IMG/VR virus record: IMGVR_UViG_3300030041_000009
Coordinates: 186,001-250,000 of that record
Direction: 5' to 3' (one strand)
DNA: 64,000 nucleotides
From: a virus
Both the position numbers and the translations under genes were made by a program. Shown one piece after another: positions 17,830 to 25,648 of this stretch; within the stretch, counting starts at the first letter, position 1; the number at the start of each line of letters is the position of its first letter. Below the pieces are notes generated by a model. It did not search any database, had not been told where the DNA came from, and worked only from the letters and a program-made list of their open reading frames with translations.

Positions 17830-17861
17830 TAAATTTACAAAAAGTTTTTTGTTTTACCAAA
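17830..17861 (-). promoter_or_regulatory. island promoter repeat 4 (degenerate -7)
   Basis: Spacer and TTTG are conserved but the -7 box reads TAAATTTA; the final G is lost, so this copy may be weak. Confidence 0.6.
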
Positions 17862-18076
17862 TATTTTTGAAAGTATTTTCTATTTTTTCTCAAGTACGTT
17901 TACAAGAGTAAATAAAAATCAAATCATTTTCAGTCCTTTTTATCTTCACAGATTAGAAACAGTAAGTTTGAACTTACTATATTTACTTTTGTAATATTAA
18001 ATTTATTTTCAAGTTTCACTATAAACTTTTTCAAGATTAAAGTTTGTTTCCTTACTACTAAATTATTATTACATTA

Positions 18077-18144
18077 ATCTAAGTGTGTTCATTTGCACTA
18101 TCTATACTCTCGCAAGCTTTGAGTTGGTTTTTGTACCATTAGAT
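18077..18144 (-). ncRNA. cloverleaf-like repeat (copy 5, strongest covariation)
   Basis: ATCTAA/TTAGAT closing stem; the middle arm is ACTC/GAGT instead of CCTT/AAGG, with the AAGCTTGC loop core unchanged. Replacement of a whole stem with pairing kept argues for selection on RNA structure. Lies just downstream of promoter repeat 5. Confidence 0.75.
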
Positions 18145-18184
18145 TTTTTTCAATCTGAAGTTTGATTTGTTTTTTATTGTAGTT

Positions 18185-18216
18185 CAAAGTTACAAAAAGT
18201 TTTTTGTTTTACCAAA
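18185..18216 (-). promoter_or_regulatory. island promoter repeat 5 (TAACTTTG)
   Basis: -7 TAACTTTG 18185-18192, -33 TTTG 18213-18216, 20-base conserved spacer. Confidence 0.75.
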
Positions 18217-18294
18217 TATTTTAATGTTAAAGTTTGAACTTTTTTCAATTGAAATTTAATTTTTTAAAACTATATTTCTTTTTGAATTGTAGTT

Positions 18295-18326
18295 CAAAGT
18301 TACAAAAAGTTTTTTGTTTTACCAAA
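18295..18326 (-). promoter_or_regulatory. island promoter repeat 6 (TAACTTTG)
   Basis: 110 bases from repeat 5; identical box and spacer. Confidence 0.75.
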
Positions 18327-18403
18327 TATTTTTGAAAGTTTTTTCTACTTTTTTTCAATTAAAATATAATTTTTATAATTACTTTTCTTTTGATGTTGTA
18401 GTT

Positions 18404-18435
18404 CAAAATTACAAAAAGTTTTTTGTTTTACCAAA
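18404..18435 (-). promoter_or_regulatory. island promoter repeat 7 (TAATTTTG)
   Basis: 109 bases from repeat 6; -33 TTTG 18432-18435. A CAAGTA-AGAG-TACTTG hairpin (18468-18483) lies between repeats 7 and 8. Confidence 0.75.
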
Positions 18436-18501
18436 TATTTAATGTTAAAGTTTTGAACTTTTTTTCTCAAGTACTCTTACTTGATATTTTTTGTTGTAGA
18501 A

Positions 18502-18533
18502 TAAAATTACAAAAAGTTTTTTGTTTTACCAAA
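18502..18533 (-). promoter_or_regulatory. island promoter repeat 8 (degenerate -7)
   Basis: Conserved spacer and TTTG; -7 reads TAATTTTA. 98 bases from repeat 7. Confidence 0.6.
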
Positions 18534-18608
18534 TATTTAATGATAAAGTTTTGAAGTTTTTTTTTTTCAATACTATTACTTAAAAATTTTTGTTTTTTTA
18601 TTGTAGAA

Positions 18609-18640
18609 TAAAATTATAAAAATGTTTTCATTTCACCAAA
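18609..18640 (-). promoter_or_regulatory. island promoter repeat 9 (degenerate)
   Basis: TTTG 18637-18640, -7 TAATTTTA, spacer diverged but still 20 bases. Confidence 0.55.
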
Positions 18641-18689
18641 TATTTAATGTTAAAGTTTTGAAATTTTTTTCAAGTCCTCTTATTAAATT

Positions 18690-18734
18690 ATCAAATCAAC
18701 TAAGATATTTATTATTTTTCTTAGTTGATTTGAT
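18690..18734. repeat. 15-bp perfect inverted repeat
   Basis: ATCAAATCAACTAAG and its exact complement flank a 15-base A+T loop, directly downstream (minus strand) of promoter repeat 10. No T-run follows on the minus strand, so it is a stable transcript hairpin or a binding site rather than an obvious terminator. Confidence 0.7.
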
Positions 18735-18767
18735 TGTAAATAATTACATTTGTTTTTGTTTGTGATG

Positions 18768-18798
18768 CAAAATTACTAAAAGTTTTCATATCACCAAA
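18768..18798 (-). promoter_or_regulatory. island promoter repeat 10 (TAATTTTG)
   Basis: -33 TTTG 18795-18798, -7 TAATTTTG 18768-18775, 19-base spacer partly diverged. Entry point of the island on the minus strand. Confidence 0.65.
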
Positions 18799-18850
18799 TA
18801 TTTTAGTGTTAAATTTTAAAATATTTTTTAAATATTTATATATCAATAAA

Positions 18851-19180
18851 TTAATATTCTATATCGTAATAAAAACATAAATCTTTCATTGAGAAAAATA
18901 CTAATGTATCATTATTAGTTGCAAAATCAACTTCTTTATCTGCTCCGCTTGATTCTCCTGGTAATCTTAATATACAATCACAACTTTTTATCCATTCTAA
19001 ATCTAATTTCAACCAATCTTCATATGGTCTGGGATGATGCATATGTTGAAAATGGAAATATAATGGAACGAATGGCGCAAATCCTTTATTTATTAATTCA
19101 TCTGCCATATCAATTTGAGTTTTGACATTAACTGCAGGATCTCCTTTTGTATAAGGAGATGCAATATAAACTTTAATCAT
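18851..19180 (-). CDS. nucleoside 2-deoxyribosyltransferase-like (DUF4406/DUF1937) protein
   Basis: 109 residues. VYIASPYTKGDP at the start, KSCDCILRLPGESSGADKEVDFA near the end: this is the layout of small flavodoxin-fold deoxyribosyltransferase-like phage proteins (ASPY...LPGwxxSxGAxxE). Residues of the acidic catalytic type are present (E in GADKEVD). Related enzymes exchange bases on deoxynucleosides or hydrolyse nucleotides; the substrate here is unknown. Confidence 0.75.
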   Translation of the reverse strand: MIKVYIASPYTKGDPAVNVKTQIDMADELINKGFAPFVPLYFHFQHMHHPRPYEDWLKLDLEWIKSCDCILRLPGESSGADKEVDFATNNDTLVFFSMKDLCFYYDIEY

Positions 19181-19196
19181 ATTATTTATTTTATTT

Positions 19197-19370
19197 TTAT
19201 ACTAAAAATTCTAATGCAAGAAAAGCTAACACAAGAAGAATAACGCCAATTGTCATAATTATATTATTAGTTCTTTGAGTTTTACATGTACAATTTTTAT
19301 TTTTATGCCCACAAACTTCACATATCATATCGTCATTAATATCTTCTAACCATTTTTTATCGTCCTGCAT
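19197..19370 (-). CDS. small tail-anchored membrane protein with Cys cluster
   Basis: 57 residues: acidic start (MQDDKKWLEDINDD), CEVCGHKNKNCTC (possible zinc site), then a single transmembrane helix (TIGVILLVLAFLALEFLV) at the C-terminus. Immediately upstream of the deoxyribosyltransferase-like gene on the same strand. Confidence 0.6.
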   Translation of the reverse strand: MQDDKKWLEDINDDMICEVCGHKNKNCTCKTQRTNNIIMTIGVILLVLAFLALEFLV

Positions 19371-19403
19371 ATTTGATTTTTATTTTTTAATATATATGGT
19401 ATT

Positions 19404-19931
19404 ATGAAAAATATAAAAAGTTTTGATAAATACAATGAAGATGTACTAACTGATGGTTTTACTCCTGAAAATACTAGGTATAACGCAGGAATAAAAGCAA
19501 ATAAATTAATAGAACAACTTAAAAATTTATTATTACCTATTGGTAAATTAACTGAACAAGTAGTTACTAAATCAATAATATCAATAAATTCTCTAAATAG
19601 ACTCATTAATGATGAGATTATTGAAGATGAAGCAATGATAATTCAATTAAAAAAATCAGATCCTACAAATACTATATTTAATGTAATAAAAAACATAGAA
19701 GTTAATCCAAATGGAATAAATAGATCAACAAATAAATATTCTGCTACAATCAATTCTTTATGGTTAGGTGGTAATAAATATAATTTAGCAGTAAAACCTT
19801 TATCATATTGGTTAAATTTAGCTAAAAAGGATAGAGAAACTGAGAATATAATATCTAATCAATTATGCGGTTGGATTAATGCTAATATAAATTTAATAAT
19901 TGAATCTTTAAAAAAAATAACTCACAAATGA
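19404..19931 (+). CDS. hypothetical protein with MKNIKSFDKYNE head
   Basis: 175 residues, mainly helical. The head MKNIKSFDKYNED has the basic-aromatic-NE pattern seen in prohead-core or internal proteins of T4-like phages (T4 capsid-targeting sequence MKTYQEFIAE). Contains SLWLGGNKYNLAVKPL. Overlaps the metallopeptidase gene by four bases (ATGA). Function unknown. Confidence 0.65.
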   Translation: MKNIKSFDKYNEDVLTDGFTPENTRYNAGIKANKLIEQLKNLLLPIGKLTEQVVTKSIISINSLNRLINDEIIEDEAMIIQLKKSDPTNTIFNVIKNIEVNPNGINRSTNKYSATINSLWLGGNKYNLAVKPLSYWLNLAKKDRETENIISNQLCGWINANINLIIESLKKITHK

Positions 19932-20467
19932 GCAAAATAATAAAAATTGGAATAATAATTTTATCTTTACTAATAGTTACATTTATAATTTATAAATTAT
20001 CTACAGTTAAAGATAAACCATTTGATAAAATTGAATTTTATAAATATCATCATATTTATAATTTAACTAATAAATCATATTTAGATACTATAGTAGAATC
20101 AGGACTAAGATCACTTAAAATTGATACCGTAACTGTTATAATTAAAAATATTCAACAGACATCAGAAGAAATTAATGGAGAAGATATTGAATTAAAAGCA
20201 TATATAGTGGATTCTAATGATATATATTATATTCTTATTGGAAATTATGATAGAAGTCAAAATATTACTATATTATCTCATGAATTAATTCATTTAAAAC
20301 AATATTATGATAAAACATTAATCATTAGCAAAAGTGGTGCATATTTATGGTTGAATGAAGTGGTTGATATATCAGATATGAATTATGATCAACGTCCTTG
20401 GGAAGTAGAAGCGTTTGATGGTCAATCAGATAATGCAAAAAATATGAAAAATATTTTATATAAATAA
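19928..20467 (+). CDS. membrane-anchored HExxH metallopeptidase-like protein
   Basis: 179 residues: N-terminal transmembrane helix (about 7-23), then an extracytoplasmic domain with SHELIHLKQYY (H118, E119, H122) and a downstream RPWEVEAFD supplying a possible third zinc ligand (E159 or E161). This is the gluzincin-type layout of small phage and bacterial peptidases. Translationally coupled to the preceding gene. Substrate unknown. Confidence 0.75.
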   Translation: MSKIIKIGIIILSLLIVTFIIYKLSTVKDKPFDKIEFYKYHHIYNLTNKSYLDTIVESGLRSLKIDTVTVIIKNIQQTSEEINGEDIELKAYIVDSNDIYYILIGNYDRSQNITILSHELIHLKQYYDKTLIISKSGAYLWLNEVVDISDMNYDQRPWEVEAFDGQSDNAKNMKNILYK

Positions 20468-20468
20468 A

Positions 20469-20861
20469 TTATAAATTAAATTTATTTGCTGATATTAATG
20501 TTTCTAAATCTGATTTATCATCTGATAAATATTTTATATCTTCTCTATTAAAAGTTATTGAATTTTCATATTTTTTATTTATATCAGCTTTATTATATTT
20601 GATTTGGAATCCAGGTCTTAATATTTCTGGAATATAATCAAATTGAACAACATAAATATCACTACGTCTTCTTATATCCAAAATATCTATTATTTGTCCG
20701 ATATTATTCAATGTAAATTCATTAAGTTCAGGAAGTTCAGGAAATGTAAATGATGTTTTACATTCACATATAACATAATCTCCTATTTTATAATCTCTTG
20801 CTAATGCTTTTTTAGTTGGAGATTTTTTTATTATTTCATATAGTTTAAAATTTGTTATCAT
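20469..20861 (-). CDS. cassette (minus strand), GDYV barrel, variant head
   Basis: 130 residues. Head MITNFKLYEIIKK instead of MKYIKxFE, core YKIGDYVICECK, VVQFDYIPEIL, tail SANKFNL. Overlaps the upstream cassette by four bases. A two-gene copy of the array structure on the opposite strand. Confidence 0.75.
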   Translation of the reverse strand: MITNFKLYEIIKKSPTKKALARDYKIGDYVICECKTSFTFPELPELNEFTLNNIGQIIDILDIRRRSDIYVVQFDYIPEILRPGFQIKYNKADINKKYENSITFNREDIKYLSDDKSDLETLISANKFNL

Positions 20862-21157
20862 AAGTTAAATTTATTCGTTTGTTTCATTAATTCCAATTTA
20901 TCTTGTAGTACTTTTTTACTTCCTGAGAATTTATAAACATCTTTTTTGTCAATCCAAAACCCATCTTCATGATAATAATCTTTAAAATCAATTTTAAATT
21001 GTGTCTTACTTTTATTTATTATTTGAAAAATATTATTACTGATTTTATTTTTATATTGAATATCATAATTTATTCCTTTAAGAGCAGGAATAACATAATA
21101 TCCTATTGGTAAATCTACTTCTCTGCTAACGAATTCAAAAGTTTTTATATATTTCAT
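20858..21157 (-). CDS. cassette (minus strand), MKYIKTFE...NKFNL
   Basis: 99 residues, MKYIKTFE head, LPIGYYVIPAL barrel-like start, tail QTNKFNL. With 20469-20861 it shows the cassette ends also move to the other strand. Confidence 0.8.
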   Translation of the reverse strand: MKYIKTFEFVSREVDLPIGYYVIPALKGINYDIQYKNKISNNIFQIINKSKTQFKIDFKDYYHEDGFWIDKKDVYKFSGSKKVLQDKLELMKQTNKFNL

Positions 21158-21170
21158 ATTTTATAAATTT

Positions 21171-21178
21171 TATTTTTG
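21171..21178 (+). promoter_or_regulatory. Bacteroidota -7 box (TATTTTTG)
   Basis: TATTTTTG, 38 bases upstream of the nuclease start at 21216. Confidence 0.5.
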
Positions 21179-21215
21179 ATACTTATATATATTAATATAT
21201 AAAATAAAAAATCTT

Positions 21216-21815
21216 ATGAAAAAATTATCAATATTATTAATTTTTATGTTTGCAACATTATTTTCTTTTTCTCAAAGAACTAATGTTATAGTCAAAAACG
21301 ACATTTATACTGTATCATACAATGAGGTATATAAGCAACCTAATTGGGTTATTTATTATATAACTAATGTGACAAAGAATGTTTCAAGAGCAGGAATGGA
21401 TTTTTATGAAGTTCCAGGTATAATTACTTCAACTAATGCGGATTATTTGAATAATGTATGGGATAAAGGACATTTAGCTCCAGCCGCAACTTTTTCTGAT
21501 ACTAAAAATCATTTATATGAAACATTTTCATATTTAAATTGCTCTTTGCAATATTATACATTAAATAGAGTAACATGGGAACATTTAGAAAACTATGAAA
21601 GAACTACTCTATTTACTAAATATAAAAAATTGACAGTTAAAGTTGTATTAGATTTTACTGGAAATTTATTAATTCTAAAATCTGGTGCTCATGTTCCTAA
21701 TGGATTTTACAAACAAATAATATCGCCTACTAATGATACATTAACTTATTATTTTCCAAATAAAAATTTACCAAATGATTTTCAATTTTACAAAATAAAA
21801 AATAGAAAACTATAA
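21216..21815 (+). CDS. secreted DNA/RNA non-specific endonuclease (NUC family)
   Basis: 199 residues. Signal peptide MKKLSILLIFMFATLFSFS. Then DKGHLAPAATFSD (about residues 88-100), the DRGH-type catalytic motif with Lys in place of Arg, and the downstream N..LQ..TLNR..WEHLE segment that positions the magnesium Asn. Length is near the compact members of the family. Exported by the host Sec system, it could degrade extracellular or periplasmic DNA/RNA, including competing phage DNA. Followed by a terminator. Confidence 0.88.
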   Translation: MKKLSILLIFMFATLFSFSQRTNVIVKNDIYTVSYNEVYKQPNWVIYYITNVTKNVSRAGMDFYEVPGIITSTNADYLNNVWDKGHLAPAATFSDTKNHLYETFSYLNCSLQYYTLNRVTWEHLENYERTTLFTKYKKLTVKVVLDFTGNLLILKSGAHVPNGFYKQIISPTNDTLTYYFPNKNLPNDFQFYKIKNRKL

Positions 21816-21819
21816 AAAC

Positions 21820-21852
21820 AAAAAAGTTCAAGTAATTTACTTGAACTTTTTT
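21820..21852. terminator. hairpin terminator
   Basis: AAAAAGTTCAAGTA/TACTTGAACTTTTT with T-run, between convergent genes. Confidence 0.8.
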
Positions 21853-21868
21853 AATAAATATTATTTTA

Positions 21869-22315
21869 TTATTCATTAGAGCATTTACCAAATTTGAATG
21901 CTAATCTCATTGCTGTTAATATCATTTTTGATTTATCACCAAATTCATTTTCAAGAATATTTTTAATATTTTCATCAGTCAACCCTGAAATATCATATCC
22001 TAATCCAACGCATAATATAGCTTTAAAATTTGGAGTATTTTTTTCTATATTATCCATTTCTTTTTTATTTTCATCATACATGGTTTCAAGAATATTCATA
22101 ATTCTTTTATCATCAAATAGTATTTTTAAATTTGGATCACTATCCATATTTATGTTTATTGATAATTTATCGTCCATTATATATAATAATAATTCTTTTA
22201 ATTCATCATCATTATATTTCAATAACTCTATTTTTAAATTATTTGAATCAGTGTCATTCAAATTACTAAAGTCTATACTATTAATTTCAAATTTAGTTTT
22301 TTCAATATTTTTCAT
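21869..22315 (-). CDS. hypothetical acidic protein
   Basis: 148 residues, acidic and helical (EIKLLKYN-like helices, FKAILCVGLGYDISGL centre, SKMILTAMRLAFKFGKC end). No family recognised. A TATCTTTG box lies 84 bases upstream. Confidence 0.65.
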   Translation of the reverse strand: MKNIEKTKFEINSIDFSNLNDTDSNNLKIELLKYNDDELKELLLYIMDDKLSININMDSDPNLKILFDDKRIMNILETMYDENKKEMDNIEKNTPNFKAILCVGLGYDISGLTDENIKNILENEFGDKSKMILTAMRLAFKFGKCSNE

Positions 22316-22398
22316 ATTTTTATTTTTTAATTAATATAAAGTTTAATATAATATTTATGATATTTTTTTATCATAAGCATTAAAAATATTTAAGATTA

Positions 22399-22406
22399 CA
22401 AAGATA
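22399..22406 (-). promoter_or_regulatory. Bacteroidota -7 box (TATCTTTG)
   Basis: CAAAGATA on the plus strand, 84 bases upstream of the minus-strand start at 22315. Confidence 0.45.
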
Positions 22407-22495
22407 TAAATAATTATTCATAAATAAAAATAGTTTAATATAAAATAACGATCTTATTTTTTTATATATAATACAAATAAAAATATTAGTGCCTA

Positions 22496-24145
22496 ATGTT
22501 AAACTATAATGATTATAATAAACTAAATGAAGCTTTTTTTCATCGTAGTAAAGATGAATTGGAAAACCTTATTCATTCTTTTAAAAGCTTAATTATAAAT
22601 TTGAAGCAATCTATTGATAAAAAATACACATTAGATTTCTATAAAACTCAAATTAAAGAAGATTTAGAATCATATAAAACATATTTATTAAATAATTATA
22701 ATAAAAATACTATGGGTAAATTTAAAGATTTATTTAAAGATTTTTTAAATAATGTAGATGATGATATAATTAAACAGATGAGATTAGGTAAATTTGCTAA
22801 TGATATTCTAAAAATATATTCTATAACAAATTCATTTGATATTAATATAAAGAATGCAGATAGTGTTTTCAAAGCATATCTTGATAATGTTGATAGATAT
22901 ATAGATAACACTTATGAATTTTTCTACAATAAAATTGAAACTGATAAGTCATATGAACCATATAATAAAATAGATATTAAAATAAATAAAGTACCTTTTG
23001 ATGATTATCAAAAAACAAAATATAAATATCAAATAGAATTATTGAAATTACAAGAGTGGATTGTATATAATAATAAAAAAGTGTTAATTATATTTGAAGG
23101 TAGAGATGCAGCAGGAAAAGGATCTGCAATTAGAAATATAACAAGATTTCTTGATCCTAAGCATTTTAAAGTTCAAACTTTTGGTATTCCTTCAGAAGAA
23201 GAAAGTGATAATTGGTTTGAAAGATATGAAAAAGTGTTACCTAAAAACGGTGAAATTGTGTTCTTTGATAGATCTTGGTATACAAGAGGTTATGTAGAAC
23301 CTGTAATGGGATATTCAAATGAAGATAAATATAATAAATTCATGAAAGAAGTCAATAATTTTGAAGATAAATTAATTGATGATGATATAATACTTATAAA
23401 AATATGGTTTTCTATATCTCAGGATGTACAAAAAATGAGGTTTGAATTAAGAAAATCTAACCCATTAAAATATTGGAAATTTAGTAAGAATGATGAACAA
23501 ACTTTAGATAAATGGGACGAATTTACTAAATATATAAATGAAATTTTCAAAAAAACAAATACTAAAAATGCTCCTTGGATAATAATAGATGCAGATGATG
23601 AAAATTATTCCAGATTAGAATCATTTAATGGTATAATAAAAACTATTGAAAAAGATAAAGAAAAAGAAAAAGATGGAGGAATAAAAGTAATATTTGAAGA
23701 TATTGATGGACCACTTATTCCTTATAATAAAAATTCTGATGTAAATTATCATAAATTTTTTAATGAGCCTGATAAATGGAGTAAAACTGCCATGAGTAAT
23801 TTAAACACAATAATTGAAAAAACAGATGCTAAAGTTGTTTTATCTTCATCATATAGAGATGATAAACCTAAAAGTAAAATAGAAGATATGATGAAAAAAG
23901 CAGGTTTTAAATATAAAATATATGACTGTGTTCCAAATGACAAATCTAAAAAAAGAGGTGCCGATATAAAAGATTGGTTGAAAAATAATAAAATAGTTAG
24001 TAATTTTATAATTATAGATGATAATAAGCATGATTTATATGATGTATTTAATAAAAAACATATTGTTAAAACCACTCATGAATTAGGTATAACAGATGAT
24101 ATTATGAATGAAGCAATTGAAAAGTTAAATAATAATAATAAATAA
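22496..24145 (+). CDS. ppk2: polyphosphate kinase 2 (PPK2) fused to a HAD phosphatase
   Basis: 549 residues in three parts. Residues 1-165: helical region of unknown function starting MLNYNDYNKLNEAFF, which resembles capsid-targeting heads. Residues 166-385: PPK2 domain with Walker A EGRDAAGKGS (201-210), lid-type arginines, Walker B-like FFDRSWYTRGYVEP (256-269) and RKSNPLKYWKFS. PPK2 enzymes transfer phosphate between polyphosphate and nucleotides. Residues 396-545: HAD domain with FEDIDGPL (400-407, nucleophile Asp402), LSSSYR, KRGADIKDWL and FIIIDDN. The fusion could couple nucleotide phosphorylation with dephosphorylation. I know of no standard PPK2-HAD architecture. Confidence 0.85.
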   Translation: MLNYNDYNKLNEAFFHRSKDELENLIHSFKSLIINLKQSIDKKYTLDFYKTQIKEDLESYKTYLLNNYNKNTMGKFKDLFKDFLNNVDDDIIKQMRLGKFANDILKIYSITNSFDINIKNADSVFKAYLDNVDRYIDNTYEFFYNKIETDKSYEPYNKIDIKINKVPFDDYQKTKYKYQIELLKLQEWIVYNNKKVLIIFEGRDAAGKGSAIRNITRFLDPKHFKVQTFGIPSEEESDNWFERYEKVLPKNGEIVFFDRSWYTRGYVEPVMGYSNEDKYNKFMKEVNNFEDKLIDDDIILIKIWFSISQDVQKMRFELRKSNPLKYWKFSKNDEQTLDKWDEFTKYINEIFKKTNTKNAPWIIIDADDENYSRLESFNGIIKTIEKDKEKEKDGGIKVIFEDIDGPLIPYNKNSDVNYHKFFNEPDKWSKTAMSNLNTIIEKTDAKVVLSSSYRDDKPKSKIEDMMKKAGFKYKIYDCVPNDKSKKRGADIKDWLKNNKIVSNFIIIDDNKHDLYDVFNKKHIVKTTHELGITDDIMNEAIEKLNNNNK

Positions 24146-24163
24146 TAAATAATAAATAATAAT

Positions 24164-24574
24164 ATGAAATATATAAAAACATTTGAGAAATATGATTTAA
24201 CTGATAATAGTGCTTATTTTATGAATTTTTTAGTAAATTTTATATTATCATTAGATTTTAATCTAACTTCAAATTATAATAAAATATATAAATATCATAA
24301 TGAAATATCTTTTTATTCAAAGACACCTTCTTCAACAACATTTGAATTTGCTATAATATTAGGAGAAACTTATTTGAAATTATCAAATATTCATGATGAA
24401 TTTAATATTATTGAAGAATATTTTGAAACTATAGATGGATTAGATTTAGTTAAAAATGAATATAATTGTATATATACATTTAGCATAACAGCTAAACATG
24501 TTGATTATATAATAAATCAAATAAATAAAGATGATTTTGATTTGATAATAAGTTCAAATAAATTTAACATATGA
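24164..24574 (+). CDS. array 3 first cassette, unknown core
   Basis: 136 residues, MKYIKTFE head and NKFNI tail; core with alternating helix and strand (FEFAIILGETYLKL, NCIYTFSITAK) not recognised. Preceded by repeated AATAATAA. Opens nine overlapping cassettes. Confidence 0.75.
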   Translation: MKYIKTFEKYDLTDNSAYFMNFLVNFILSLDFNLTSNYNKIYKYHNEISFYSKTPSSTTFEFAIILGETYLKLSNIHDEFNIIEEYFETIDGLDLVKNEYNCIYTFSITAKHVDYIINQINKDDFDLIISSNKFNI

Positions 24575-24882
24575 AATATATAAAAACATTTGAAAAAATA
24601 GAATTAAATCTTAATATTGGATCATATTATAGTTTTAATAGTAATTATAATAAAAATAAAAAATATTTAGTTAAATTAATTGATTATAATGGAATCACAT
24701 ATACATTTGCAAAAATAGAAGATTTAGAATATCCACCATTTAGATATTATAATGGATCTAGTGATATTAATAAATTTACTGTTGAAAATTGGATAACTCA
24801 TAATAATTTTAAAGAAGAACCATTTTTTAGAATGTCAACTGATCCAGAACTTTGGAAGAATATAAATAAATTTAACATATGA
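24571..24882 (+). CDS. array 3 cassette, barrel-like core
   Basis: 103 residues, MKYIKTFE, LNIGSYYSFN, KYLVKLIDYNGITYTF, NKFNI. The opening resembles the GDY barrel cassettes but is diverged. ATGA overlaps on both sides. Confidence 0.7.
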   Translation: MKYIKTFEKIELNLNIGSYYSFNSNYNKNKKYLVKLIDYNGITYTFAKIEDLEYPPFRYYNGSSDINKFTVENWITHNNFKEEPFFRMSTDPELWKNINKFNI

Positions 24883-25223
24883 AATATATAAAATTATTTG
24901 AAGATAAAGGCATTGATTTATTTAATGCAATTTTAAAAGGTGATATTAATAGAATTAAACATTTAATTCGTACTGGCACTGATATAAATATTAAAGCTAT
25001 TGATGGTCGTACTCCATTATTTTATGCAGCACAGCATGATTATATGCAGATAGTTAACATTTTAATTGAAGCAGGAGCAGATTGGAATGTTAAAAATAAT
25101 AAAGGTTACTATTTTACATATTTATTGACTGATAAGCAATATGAAAATATTATAAAAAATTATCCAAATGAATATAATAACTATTTAATTAAAAAAGAAG
25201 CAGAAGAAAAATTTAACTTATGA
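24879..25223 (+). CDS. array 3 ankyrin cassette
   Basis: 114 residues: MKYIKLFE, two ankyrin repeats (LIRTGTDINIKAIDGRTPL, LIEAGADWNVKNNKGY), end module FTYLLTDKQYENII..YPNEYNNYL, tail KFNL. Short protein-binding cassette. Confidence 0.85.
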   Translation: MKYIKLFEDKGIDLFNAILKGDINRIKHLIRTGTDINIKAIDGRTPLFYAAQHDYMQIVNILIEAGADWNVKNNKGYYFTYLLTDKQYENIIKNYPNEYNNYLIKKEAEEKFNL

Positions 25224-25648
25224 AATATATTAAAATATATGAGAATTATAAAGATAAAATAAAATCAAAAATTCAATTTAATGATTTTATAACTGAATAT
25301 CCTTCAGGATTTTATATGATATATAAATCCGGTAGTTATAATTGGAAATTTAACAAGCAAAATAATTATTTAGCACTATGCAGAATTTTATCTCCAAAAA
25401 TTTTTGATGAATGTATTCAACTGAATGTAGATATTATTTCTTATATATGTGAACTAGATCAACATGAATTAAAAGAAAATGAAAAAATTCATATTGGAAG
25501 GGAAATAATAAACACATATCCTTCTTCATTTGAAAAAATATTTATATCATCATCGTTAAAAGTTTCTCAAGATAAATTTGAAGAATTAAAAGAAACTACA
25601 TATTATCAATGGGAATTAAATAACGCTACAAATAAATTTAACTTATGA
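25220..25648 (+). CDS. array 3 cassette, unknown core
   Basis: 142 residues, head MKYIKIYE (F replaced by Y), tail NKFNL. Mostly helical core with an ankyrin-like end feel (IINTYPSSFEKIF) but no repeats. Unknown. Confidence 0.7.
   Translation: MKYIKIYENYKDKIKSKIQFNDFITEYPSGFYMIYKSGSYNWKFNKQNNYLALCRILSPKIFDECIQLNVDIISYICELDQHELKENEKIHIGREIINTYPSSFEKIFISSSLKVSQDKFEELKETTYYQWELNNATNKFNL

Noticed and set aside
18690-18734. Terminator of an upstream transcript
   Set aside because: No T-run follows the inverted repeat on either strand, so standard termination is unlikely.
21894-22334. 146-codon plus-strand frame opposite 21869-22315
   Set aside because: Hydrophobic Ser/Phe/Ile-rich composition typical of antisense of an acidic helical protein; the minus-strand frame has a promoter box and normal composition.
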